Notes under the pieces: model-generated
What the model was told of the DNA's origin: nothing
The model's input: only the letters and a program-made list of their open reading frames with translations
The model's database searches: none
Program-made: the position numbers and the translations under genes
NCBI GenBank assembly: GCA_017503575.1
Contig: JAFVSV010000019.1
Location: forward strand, 1-60,089
DNA from: Alistipes sp.
GTDB taxonomy: Bacteria; Bacteroidota; Bacteroidia; Bacteroidales; Rikenellaceae
Reading direction: 5' to 3'
DNA: 60,089 nt
Part shown: positions 17,725 to 25,191 of the stretch, one piece after another
Position numbering within the stretch: position 1 is the first letter of the stretch
Layout: the number at the start of each line of letters is the position of its first letter

Positions 17725-18311
17725 TGAGCATACAGAGAGAAAATCCACAAATAGCAGTTTTGCGAGAGCGCGTAGAGAGACGCTTTGGCAAGCGACTGAG
17801 CGTGCATACCGACTTTATAGCATTAGTAGACGAGATAGAGGCCACGCTCAAACAACACATATCCGAGAGTACACTCGAGCGCGTATGGGGATACTCGACA
17901 CGCGGCTACGACACGATATCACTGCGTACACTCGACGTGCTATGCGACTATGCCGAGGGGTGCGACTGGCACACATTCTGCCAACGACTCATGGAGAACA
18001 CCCCATGCGAGTCGATGTTCTTCGATGTTGAGAAGATAGTAGCGAACGAGCTTAAGGTGGGTACACAGATAAAGATTGGCTGGTTGCCCGACCGTATATG
18101 TATTGTTGAGTACATGGGCAGCAACCGCTTTATTGCCAAAGAGTGCCACAACTCAAAGATGCAACCAGGAGATAGCTTCTCGGCACTACAATTCACCTTA
18201 GGGCGCGAGCTTGTGATGAGCGACTTTTGCCAATCTAACTCCGATGCGCGATACAGCTACGTTGTAGGGCATAAGAGTGGGCTAACGCACCTGAGCAAAC
18301 ATGAGAGATAA
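17724..18311 (+). CDS. Putative DNA-binding regulator paired with the kinase
   Basis: This is a 195-residue soluble protein. Residues 25-90 contain HISESTLERVWGY, then ISLRTLDVLCDYAEG and DWHTFCQRL. This resembles the N-terminal helical module of a Bacteroidetes group that I remember as reading TLKRLWGY...TLD.L...GY.DW, usually called helix-turn-helix-like. Residues 110-190 look like a small beta domain (VGTQIKIGWLPDRICIVEYMG, then RFIAKE) with no family assigned. There are no membrane segments. It is divergent from the Ser/Thr kinase and shares its promoter region. It could sense the kinase's output or control the shared promoter; both are inference. It is closed by a bidirectional terminator. 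Confidence 0.65.
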   Translation: MSIQRENPQIAVLRERVERRFGKRLSVHTDFIALVDEIEATLKQHISESTLERVWGYSTRGYDTISLRTLDVLCDYAEGCDWHTFCQRLMENTPCESMFFDVEKIVANELKVGTQIKIGWLPDRICIVEYMGSNRFIAKECHNSKMQPGDSFSALQFTLGRELVMSDFCQSNSDARYSYVVGHKSGLTHLSKHER

Positions 18312-18346
18312 TATATAGGCAGGCTGAGAGCCTGCCTATATATTAT
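18308..18346. terminator. Bidirectional terminator between the regulator and mtnN
   Basis: A 17-base arm at 18308-18324 (ending AGGCAGGC) pairs perfectly with 18330-18346 (starting GCCTGCCT) around a 5-base loop. The left arm overlaps the regulator's stop codon. Confidence 0.85.
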
Positions 18347-18351
18347 CTCGA

Positions 18352-18942
18352 CTACATCATGTCGATGCGCTCGAGTAGTGGTGTGAAGTCCGAGTGAGCA
18401 TCGGCAAACTCATCGTACGAGTGCTCCGAGTGGCCATCCTCGGGGACATCCGAGACATACTTAACAGCCACAACAGGGATATTGTCGTATAGTTCAACAA
18501 CTTGGCATATAGCGGCTATCTCCATATCAAACAAGCCGCACTCGACACCGAAGCGCTGTTTGACCTCGCGGATGATATCACCATTGACGAACGAGTCACC
18601 CGTAAAGACCGTCTCGGCATCTGTACCAAGAAGCCTGCGAGGGTCAGTAATCTCGGGGCAAAAGCCCTCGGGGATTATGGCGTCGTGGTGTATGGCGCGT
18701 GAGGGCATGACGATATCGCCCTGCTTGCGGCCTGTTGCAGAGGCTGCGAAGCCAATGACGGCCAACATGTCGTACTTCACCGTAGCAAGGGTCAAGGCTC
18801 GCGACACACCAGCCGACGAGAGGGCCTTGCCAATACCCACCTCAACGAGGTCGTAGTCGTGGCGCAACTGCGTGGCGTGATCCAACGCATAGCGCATGGC
18901 GCGGTACTCGCGCGACGTAGGGGCACATATTAGTACACGCAT
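18352..18942 (-). CDS. mtnN: Nucleoside phosphorylase-fold hydrolase, probably MTA/SAH nucleosidase
   Basis: This 196-residue protein belongs to the PNP/MTAN superfamily: VGIGKALSSAGVSRAL near the N-terminus, FDMEIAAICQV (ribose-binding Met-Glu) and VAVKYVSDVPED, with the catalytic Asp in the SD pair. It follows luxS by 3 bases. LuxS acts on S-ribosylhomocysteine, which the MTA/SAH nucleosidase (Pfs) makes from S-adenosylhomocysteine, so context points to this role. It is shorter than typical MtnN (about 230), and futalosine hydrolase (MqnB) has the same fold. Sequence alone does not separate them; the operon decides in favour of MtnN. Confidence 0.75.
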   Translation of the reverse strand: MRVLICAPTSREYRAMRYALDHATQLRHDYDLVEVGIGKALSSAGVSRALTLATVKYDMLAVIGFAASATGRKQGDIVMPSRAIHHDAIIPEGFCPEITDPRRLLGTDAETVFTGDSFVNGDIIREVKQRFGVECGLFDMEIAAICQVVELYDNIPVVAVKYVSDVPEDGHSEHSYDEFADAHSDFTPLLERIDMM

Positions 18943-18945
18943 ACT

Positions 18946-19458
18946 CTACCACCACTTTTCGTAAACACTCGCAATGCCGAGTTCGGCAGCCTCCGTAGCT
19001 GTAAAGAGCGTACGCATATACTCTGCCATGGCGGCATTCGTAGAGTCTATGGCGTAGAGACCAGGGTTGCCACACTGTATCTCATTCAGGCCAACGACAT
19101 CCGACGCAGACTTCAAGGGAAAGACATCCTTATAGACCTTTGCCAATGCCATGCGTATATCCTCAACCTCGACATCCTGCATCGTAGAGAGATAGAAGCC
19201 TGTCTTACAGCCCATAGGGCAGAACGACACGATGCTCTTACCAATCTTCTCATCGAGGCGTAGGTAGTACGCCATAAGGTGCTCAATGGTGTGTACCTCG
19301 CCCGAGCCGAGGGGTGCATGTGCCATGGGGGCACGGAAGCGCAAGTCCCAAGAGCGCACCTGAAAATCATCATTTATGGTATATACTGAACGTAGGTATA
19401 GTCCAGCATCGAGCGTGCGATGGTCGACATCGAACGACGAGACAATATTCTTCTTCAT
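18946..19458 (-). CDS. luxS: S-ribosylhomocysteine lyase LuxS
   Basis: LuxS splits S-ribosylhomocysteine into homocysteine and DPD, the precursor of autoinducer-2. The protein is 170 residues, slightly longer than the usual 155-160. Metal ligands H56 and H60 (HTIEH) and C129 (IQCGNPGLY) are present, as are the catalytic C84 (PMGCKTGFYL) and the N-terminal SFDVDHRTL. It heads the luxS-mtnN operon, which rebuilds homocysteine from spent SAM. Its promoter faces that of the acyltransferase. Confidence 0.95.
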   Translation of the reverse strand: MKKNIVSSFDVDHRTLDAGLYLRSVYTINDDFQVRSWDLRFRAPMAHAPLGSGEVHTIEHLMAYYLRLDEKIGKSIVSFCPMGCKTGFYLSTMQDVEVEDIRMALAKVYKDVFPLKSASDVVGLNEIQCGNPGLYAIDSTNAAMAEYMRTLFTATEAAELGIASVYEKWW

Positions 19459-19481
19459 AGCTTTTACAAATTAATATAGTG

Positions 19482-19518
19482 CAAAGATATGAAATTTTCT
19501 ACTAAATGGCTATCTTTG
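19482..19518. promoter_or_regulatory. Back-to-back -7 boxes of luxS and the acyltransferase
   Basis: Leftward TATCTTTG (19489-19482), 24 bases before the luxS ATG. Rightward TATCTTTG (19511-19518), 28 bases before the ATG at 19547. No good -33 is visible for either. The -7 boxes are 21 bases apart, so each -33 region lies in the other's -7 region. Confidence 0.65.
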
Positions 19519-19546
19519 CAACAAATTAAATATCGTGAGCAACAAG

Positions 19547-20656
19547 ATGAAACCAACGACAACAGAGGAGCGCGTATACTTTCTCGACTACCTGCGCGTC
19601 GTAGCCTGCTTTATGGTCATACTCGTACACTGCATAGAGCCGTTCTATCTCAGTGGTGAGGGCACATATATCGCCTCGCATAGTGACGCTCTGTGGGTCA
19701 CGGGTATCAACTCGCTACTGCGTATTGCCGTACCACTATTTGTGATGATATCGAGCTACTTACTCGTGCCCATTGAGGGCTCTACCGAGAGGTTCTATCG
19801 TCGTCGTGCCGAGCGTGTTGTCGTGCCCTTCATCATCTTCTCGTTGCTCTACGCTATAATCCCTGCATGGGGCTCGGGAGGCAAGGTCGATATAGCGGGT
19901 AACCTCGAGGTGCTATCGCTAAACTTCCTACCACTCAGCGGCCACCTATGGTTCGTATACATGATGATTGGCGTATATCTCATCATGCCAATAATCTCGC
20001 CATGGTTAGAGAGGGTGTCGGCACGCGGCGAGCGTATCTTTCTCGCCCTGTGGCTCTTTGCCACCACCGTACCATTTCTGCGCGAGCTTGCACTGTCGGT
20101 GCGTGGCAGCGAGGGTATATGGGGCGAGGCGAGCTGGAACGAGTTTGGCACGCTCTACTACGTCAGCGGCTTCATAGGCTATGTCGTCGCAGCGCACTAC
20201 ATCCGTAAACATGTCAACTGGGGCGTGGCAAAGACCCTCGCCATAGCTCTGCCAATGCTCATCGCAGGATACCTAATAACAGCACTACCCTTCTACGCGC
20301 AAATACCCGACAGCTACCCTATTAACGAGAGCATTGAGCTTGCCGTGGATATGGAGCTCAGTTGGTCATTTGCAACGCTGGGTGCAGCACTGCAAACGCT
20401 CGCCGTATTCCTGCTCTTCCGCCTTATACGCAAGCCCTGCACGGTGTACCCCATCTTCGAGCACCTCTCGAAGCGTAGCTATGGCATATACCTCGCCCAC
20501 ATGTTCGTACTTGTGCCCACATTCAGCTGGGTGAGCAGCTGGGGTGTAGCAACGCCTATTGTGATGGTCGTATCGGCGATTCTTACGATGGCAATCACGG
20601 CAGCCATCATCGAGTTCATGTCACTACTACCAAAGAGTAAATATATCATTGGATAA
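19547..20656 (+). CDS. Acyltransferase 3 family membrane protein
   Basis: This 369-residue integral membrane protein has about ten hydrophobic segments. It opens with YFLDYLRVVACFMVILVHC, the R/H signature of acyltransferase-3 enzymes that transfer acetyl or other acyl groups to surface sugars. Later motifs fit (FIIFSLLYAI, SGHLWFVYMMIGVYLIMPII, YGIYLAHMF). I chose the ATG at 19547; a GTG 12 bases upstream (19535) is possible. It is followed one base after its stop by the GSCFA gene, so the two are probably co-transcribed. The acceptor is unknown; lipopolysaccharide or capsule sugar is a reasonable guess. Confidence 0.88.
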   Translation: MKPTTTEERVYFLDYLRVVACFMVILVHCIEPFYLSGEGTYIASHSDALWVTGINSLLRIAVPLFVMISSYLLVPIEGSTERFYRRRAERVVVPFIIFSLLYAIIPAWGSGGKVDIAGNLEVLSLNFLPLSGHLWFVYMMIGVYLIMPIISPWLERVSARGERIFLALWLFATTVPFLRELALSVRGSEGIWGEASWNEFGTLYYVSGFIGYVVAAHYIRKHVNWGVAKTLAIALPMLIAGYLITALPFYAQIPDSYPINESIELAVDMELSWSFATLGAALQTLAVFLLFRLIRKPCTVYPIFEHLSKRSYGIYLAHMFVLVPTFSWVSSWGVATPIVMVVSAILTMAITAAIIEFMSLLPKSKYIIG

Positions 20657-20657
20657 G

Positions 20658-21626
20658 ATGAAGTTTCGTACCGAGATAGAGCACATAGCGTGGCACAAGC
20701 CAATAGACTACTCGAGCCATATCGTAACCCTTGGCTCATGCTTTGCCGAGCATATATCGAGACTCTTTATAGAGCGTAAGTTTTGTGTCACGGCACAGCC
20801 CACAGGCATACTCTTCAACCCCGCATCCATCGAGCGTAGCATGCGACTTATGCAGACTCGCCACCAGATAACAGAACAAGAGCTTATCGAGAGCGATGGG
20901 CGATGGCTCAGCTACGACTTCCACTCGTCGTTTGCGGGTAGTAGCCGTGAGGAGGCCATGAAGAATATGCAGCATGCGATAGATGCTGGCAACGAGGCGC
21001 TTCAGAGCGCTACACACCTAATAATCACCTTGGGCACAGCATGGGTATATCGCCGCCGTGACAATGGCGCGATAGTGGCGAACTGCCACAAGCAACCTGC
21101 CGCATGCTTCAGCCGCGAGCTCCTCGACGTGGAGGATATATGCTCGTCGCTACGCGCGATAATGGAGATGTTCGAGGACGACGTTACGGTGACAATCAGC
21201 CCCGTAAGACATATCGGCGATGGTCTTGTTGACAACTCACTAAGTAAGGCTCTGCTGCGTGTCGCCATAGAGCGTGTGCAACGAGAGTTCGCAACACGAC
21301 TATGCTACTTCCCATCATACGAAATCCTAATGGACGACCTGCGCGACTACCGCTTCTACGGCGACGACCTTGTACACCCCTCGTCGCAAGCCGTAGAGTA
21401 TATCGGCGAGAAGTTCTTTGAGACGGCTACAACGCCTGCATGTCAGCAAGTTATGCAGCGCGTAGAGCGCATAGTAACGGCAGCCAACCACCGTCCTATG
21501 AACCCTCATAGCGAGCAGTATCGCGACTTCTGCCAGAGGCAGTTACAAGCCATAGCAAATATCGAAGGCGTAGATTTAAGCAAAGAAAAGGCATTTTTCG
21601 AGCAGATGTTACAAATAAATTTGTAA
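20658..21626 (+). CDS. GSCFA-domain protein
   Basis: This 322-residue protein carries the name-giving motif, ILS/TLGSCFAEHI (VTLGSCFAEHISRL, residues 25-40). It also has QPTGILFNPASI and DLVHPSSQAVEYI near the C-terminus. These are the block-I Ser and block-V Asp/His of an SGNH-hydrolase-like fold. The conserved segment TVSPVRH (TISPVRHIGDG) is also present. There is no signal peptide, so it is likely cytoplasmic. It starts 1 base after the acyltransferase stop. An esterase acting with that acyltransferase on an acylated sugar would fit, but this is inference. The start is the ATG at 20658 rather than a TTG three codons upstream. Confidence 0.88.
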   Translation: MKFRTEIEHIAWHKPIDYSSHIVTLGSCFAEHISRLFIERKFCVTAQPTGILFNPASIERSMRLMQTRHQITEQELIESDGRWLSYDFHSSFAGSSREEAMKNMQHAIDAGNEALQSATHLIITLGTAWVYRRRDNGAIVANCHKQPAACFSRELLDVEDICSSLRAIMEMFEDDVTVTISPVRHIGDGLVDNSLSKALLRVAIERVQREFATRLCYFPSYEILMDDLRDYRFYGDDLVHPSSQAVEYIGEKFFETATTPACQQVMQRVERIVTAANHRPMNPHSEQYRDFCQRQLQAIANIEGVDLSKEKAFFEQMLQINL

Positions 21627-21652
21627 CTTTGGCGGATAATTTGACTTGAGTG

Positions 21653-23254
21653 ATGAACAACCTATTTAGAAAAAGCATCATAGCCATCGCCATGCTCGTA
21701 GCCACATGCGGCATGGCCACGGCACAGCAGCGACCACGCCTTGTTATCAACATCGTCGTAGGCACGATGCGTGGTGATGACCTCGAGCGATTCGGCAGCA
21801 ACTTTACGGAGGGTGGCTTCAAGCGACTAATAAATGGTGGTCGATACTACGACAATGCCTACTATGACTTCGCACACTGCACCGCAGCGACAGGCCTTGC
21901 TACACTATCGTCGGGAGCACAGCCCGCCGAGCATGGCGTCATAGGTAGCCACTGGTGGAGCTATGCCGACACCTCGTACACATCACTCATCGAGGATGAT
22001 AAGTCGTACCCCGTACCCTTCAGCACGGGCTCGGGCAACTACTCGGCTGAACGCCTTATAGCCCCCACAATGGGCGATATGCTTCTTGAGAGCAACCCCC
22101 AAAGCAAGCAGTACACCATCGCCATCGACCCGCTGTCGGCAATCGTAATGAACGGCAAGGCGGGAATACCGTTATGGGCAGAGAGCAACAGGACGTACTG
22201 GACAACAGCTACGGCATTCGCTAATGTCATACCCTCATGGCTGAAGATATACAACCAGAAGGTCATCAACGACAAGTACTCGTTCACACGCTGGACACCA
22301 CTATACAAGGCATCGATGTACAAGAATACGGAGGTTGCCATTATGGAGGGTATCAGCAACAAGCACACTGCACTACTGAGCGATGTTAACCTCCAACTCG
22401 ACAACACGAGACATGGAGCTATGTGCTACACCCCCGCGGGTAATACAATGCTCCTTAAGCTCGCTGCAACACTCATCACCGAGGAGGGATTGGGTAGCGA
22501 CGACAACACCGACATACTAAACATCTGCCTCGACAGCGCTCGCTACATCGCCGAGACCTACGGTCCCGAATCGATGGAGTATGAGGATATGCTATATCGC
22601 CTCGACAAGGATATCAACGAGTTTCTAAACACGATATATGGCAATGACGCCAACACGAACAATATCGTTGTGACACTCACCGCAGCGCATGGCACATCGC
22701 CCTCGTACAACCCCGTAGGCAGTAAGGAGCGTGCTCGTCTGAACACCCAACAGATGGAGGTCATGGTCAACGCCTACATAGGTGCACATCACGGCTCGAG
22801 CAACTACATCCTCGGCTTTGCAAACAACGCCATATACCTCAACCACAAGGCTATATACGAGGCAAAGTTACAAGTGGACGACATCCGCGACGAGGTAGCC
22901 ATCTTCCTACTTCAGATGCGCGGCGTAGCATCGGCACGCTCAACGACAGCCCTACGCAACAGCGCCTTTAACGAGGGTCGCGCCCGACTGATGCAGCGCA
23001 GCTTCTACGCATCGCGTTCGGGAGATGTATTGATAGACCTTATGCCAGGCTGGATTATCGAGAGTAGCGACTATCGCTCATCGGCGGCTTCGGGATATGG
23101 CTACGACAGACATGTGCCTATGGTGATATATGGAGGTGGCACGAAGCATGCCGTAATCGAGGAGAAGGTAGACCCTGCGGATTTAGCAGCCACGATATGC
23201 GAGATTATTGGCATCATGACGCCATGGTCATCGGAGGGTAACACACTACCATAA
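21653..23254 (+). CDS. PafA-like alkaline phosphatase family protein, probably inactive
   Basis: This 533-residue secreted protein has a signal peptide (about 1-25, ending TAQQ) and the alkaline phosphatase superfamily fold (LVINIVVGTMRGDDLERF, then EGGFKRLINGG, SSGAQPAEHGVIG). Measured against the PafA metal sites, key residues are changed. The first Asp is G37 (VVGTMR for VVDQMR). The Asp/His pair four residues apart is R297/E301. The Asp of the Asp-His pair is A345 (TAAHG for TADHG). His346 and His487 (YDRHVP) and the Thr near 77 remain. With four of seven ligands lost, two-zinc catalysis is unlikely. It might bind a ligand, or act as a structural or regulatory pseudo-enzyme. It starts 26 bases after the GSCFA gene. 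Confidence 0.85.
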   Translation: MNNLFRKSIIAIAMLVATCGMATAQQRPRLVINIVVGTMRGDDLERFGSNFTEGGFKRLINGGRYYDNAYYDFAHCTAATGLATLSSGAQPAEHGVIGSHWWSYADTSYTSLIEDDKSYPVPFSTGSGNYSAERLIAPTMGDMLLESNPQSKQYTIAIDPLSAIVMNGKAGIPLWAESNRTYWTTATAFANVIPSWLKIYNQKVINDKYSFTRWTPLYKASMYKNTEVAIMEGISNKHTALLSDVNLQLDNTRHGAMCYTPAGNTMLLKLAATLITEEGLGSDDNTDILNICLDSARYIAETYGPESMEYEDMLYRLDKDINEFLNTIYGNDANTNNIVVTLTAAHGTSPSYNPVGSKERARLNTQQMEVMVNAYIGAHHGSSNYILGFANNAIYLNHKAIYEAKLQVDDIRDEVAIFLLQMRGVASARSTTALRNSAFNEGRARLMQRSFYASRSGDVLIDLMPGWIIESSDYRSSAASGYGYDRHVPMVIYGGGTKHAVIEEKVDPADLAATICEIIGIMTPWSSEGNTLP

Positions 23255-23282
23255 CAGAGACGTATACAACACATAACGATAT

Positions 23283-23705
23283 ATGAACAACGACAAGATA
23301 CAGGATGAGATTATCGAGGAGTTCGCCATCTTCGACGACTGGCTCGATAAGTATGACTACCTAATAAGCCTCAGCGACACGCTCGAGCCTATGGACCAGT
23401 CACTGCGCACCGAGAAGCACATCATCGAGGGTTGCCAGTCGCGCGTATGGGTCGCTGCCGAGCTACGCGACGACAAGGTGTACTACACTGCCGATAGCGA
23501 CGCCATAATCACCAAGGGCATCGTGGCTCTCCTTGTGAGGGTTATGAATGGCAGAACACCCCACGAAGCAGCGAACTTAGACCTCTACTTCATAGAGGCT
23601 ATAGGTCTCAGCGAGAACCTATCGCCCACACGCAGCAATGGACTACGCTCGATGATATCGCAGATGAAGCTTTATGCACTATTATTCACACAACAAGTAA
23701 AATAG
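23283..23705 (+). CDS. sufE: SufE-like sulfur-transfer protein
   Basis: SufE accepts persulfide sulfur from the cysteine desulfurase SufS for iron-sulfur cluster assembly. This 140-residue protein has the acceptor C51 in EGCQSRVW, the N-terminal IIEEFAIFDDWLDKYDYLI and the C-terminal LSPTRSNGLRSM, all typical. Length is normal. It is followed 1 base later by a SufT-like gene. The rest of the suf operon is not in the window. Confidence 0.94.
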   Translation: MNNDKIQDEIIEEFAIFDDWLDKYDYLISLSDTLEPMDQSLRTEKHIIEGCQSRVWVAAELRDDKVYYTADSDAIITKGIVALLVRVMNGRTPHEAANLDLYFIEAIGLSENLSPTRSNGLRSMISQMKLYALLFTQQVK

Positions 23706-23706
23706 C

Positions 23707-24027
23707 ATGACACCAGAAGAGATACTCGCCGTCGAAAAAGACATTGTGCGAACACTCAAAAATATATACGACCCCGAGATTCCGGTTAACATCTACGACC
23801 TCGGCCTTATCTACGAGATTAGCTACGACCCATCGGGTACGGCAGATATCATCATGACCCTCACCGCCCCCAACTGCCCCATGGCAGATATGCTTCTTGC
23901 CGACATACACCGCGAGGTGGGCAAGATTGATGGCGTCCAGAAGGTGAATATCACCCTTACGTTCGAGCCACAGTGGGATAAGTCGATGATGTCGGAAGAG
24001 GCACTTATCGAGCTTAACCTATTATAA
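23707..24027 (+). CDS. sufT: SufT/MIP18 (DUF59) family iron-sulfur assembly protein
   Basis: This 106-residue protein is made only of the MIP18/DUF59 domain: VRTLKNIYDPEIPVNIYDLG, the hallmark C57 in APNCPM, and the C-terminal VNITLTFEPQWDKSMMSEEA. Proteins of this type assist maturation of iron-sulfur proteins. Coupling to sufE (1-base gap) supports that role. Alternative names for the domain (PaaD-like, YitW) reflect the same fold. Confidence 0.9.
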   Translation: MTPEEILAVEKDIVRTLKNIYDPEIPVNIYDLGLIYEISYDPSGTADIIMTLTAPNCPMADMLLADIHREVGKIDGVQKVNITLTFEPQWDKSMMSEEALIELNLL

Positions 24028-24053
24028 GTCGCTACTAATAAGCTGTTGGTCTA

Positions 24054-25001
24054 ATGGAGACAATACACCAGACAAGGAGTAAGCGAGACGCAGATAGCAG
24101 CTGTATTCTCACCCTCGCGCATGCCGACGAGCATGTGCGTCGCAGACTCCTTGATGCTCTGTGGTTAGAGCGCCAGCAGCGCAAGAGCCGTGACATTGTC
24201 GCCATCTTCGATAGAACGGGAGGTGACTGGAACCAGACGATGCACACGATGCTTCTAAAGTTCATCGGTGGCTTCGACAATGGCGAGGCGGCAATGCGCC
24301 TTGCCGAGCGTGTACCCTACGCCATAATCATGCGTGAGCGCTCCTCGAAAGGCGCCATCGAGGCGTTGCTACTCGGTGCCTCAGGACTACTATCGCTCTA
24401 CGACTCGAGGGATGAGTATGTAGCACATCTGATACAAGAGTATACGCATCTTGCCATCAAGTACAATATCGATGCTATGGATGCCGACGAGTGGCGAACG
24501 GTTAGGGTACGCATGCAAAATCACCCCACGCTACGTCTTGCACAGCTCGCTGCATGCTACATGGAGAATGTCATCACGATGAGCAGTGTTACGAGTTGCG
24601 AGAGGGTAACCGACATATACAATCTCTTTTCGGGTAAGGTATCTTCATATTGGCTCAACCACTTTATCCCCAATACCATCGTTGATGAGAAGATGGCCCG
24701 CTTCGGCAAGACGAAGTGCGAGCTTCTGGGCATCAACTTCGTGGCGCAGATGATATACGCCTACGGCAACTACACCCACTCGGAGGCACTACGCTCGCAG
24801 GCATGGAGGCTTCTTGCAAGCATCCCCGCAGAGAGAAACATATATACCGAGTCGTGGAATACCTTTGCCACCATAGCCCACAACGCCATTGATAGCCAAG
24901 CACTCATACAGCTCAGCCGTGAGTATTGCCACGCTCACAGATGTCACTTATGCCCGTTAAGCAAGCTGGAGAAGGAGAGCTCAATGATTAAGGATGAGTA
25001 G
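24054..25001 (+). CDS. DUF2851-family protein lacking the N-terminal domain
   Basis: This is a 315-residue protein. From about residue 33 on it follows the DUF2851 pattern of Bacteroidetes: LLDALWLERQQRKS, GDWNQTMHTMLLKF, EALLLGASGLLS, HLIQEYTHLAIKYNI, HPTLRLAQLAACY, and a Cys-rich end CHAHRCHLCPLSKL. Family members, as I recall them, are about 420 residues and start with a domain of about 110 residues rich in His (EIHIRSSDWY). That domain is missing here. The reading frame opens only 24 bases after the sufT stop, so no room exists for it. Function of the family is unknown. It is probably co-transcribed with sufE-sufT. Confidence 0.78.
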   Translation: METIHQTRSKRDADSSCILTLAHADEHVRRRLLDALWLERQQRKSRDIVAIFDRTGGDWNQTMHTMLLKFIGGFDNGEAAMRLAERVPYAIIMRERSSKGAIEALLLGASGLLSLYDSRDEYVAHLIQEYTHLAIKYNIDAMDADEWRTVRVRMQNHPTLRLAQLAACYMENVITMSSVTSCERVTDIYNLFSGKVSSYWLNHFIPNTIVDEKMARFGKTKCELLGINFVAQMIYAYGNYTHSEALRSQAWRLLASIPAERNIYTESWNTFATIAHNAIDSQALIQLSREYCHAHRCHLCPLSKLEKESSMIKDE

Positions 25002-25096
25002 GCGCGAAGCCTATCATGCCATCACTTCAAAACGCTCCATAACGTATTAATTTCTCACCAATATCGCGCGTACGCACACAATACTACGCGCGCATG

Positions 25097-25127
25097 TTGT
25101 TTATTTGATAAATAATGAGTATATTTG
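25097..25127 (+). promoter_or_regulatory. Promoter of secA
   Basis: TTG (25097-25099), 20 bases, TATATTTG (25120-25127), 64 bases before the ATG. Confidence 0.85.
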
Positions 25128-25191
25128 CGCGATATATGCGCATCAAGCAACGATGCGTCGGACATTAAAGCGACAAATAAATTAGCTAACA

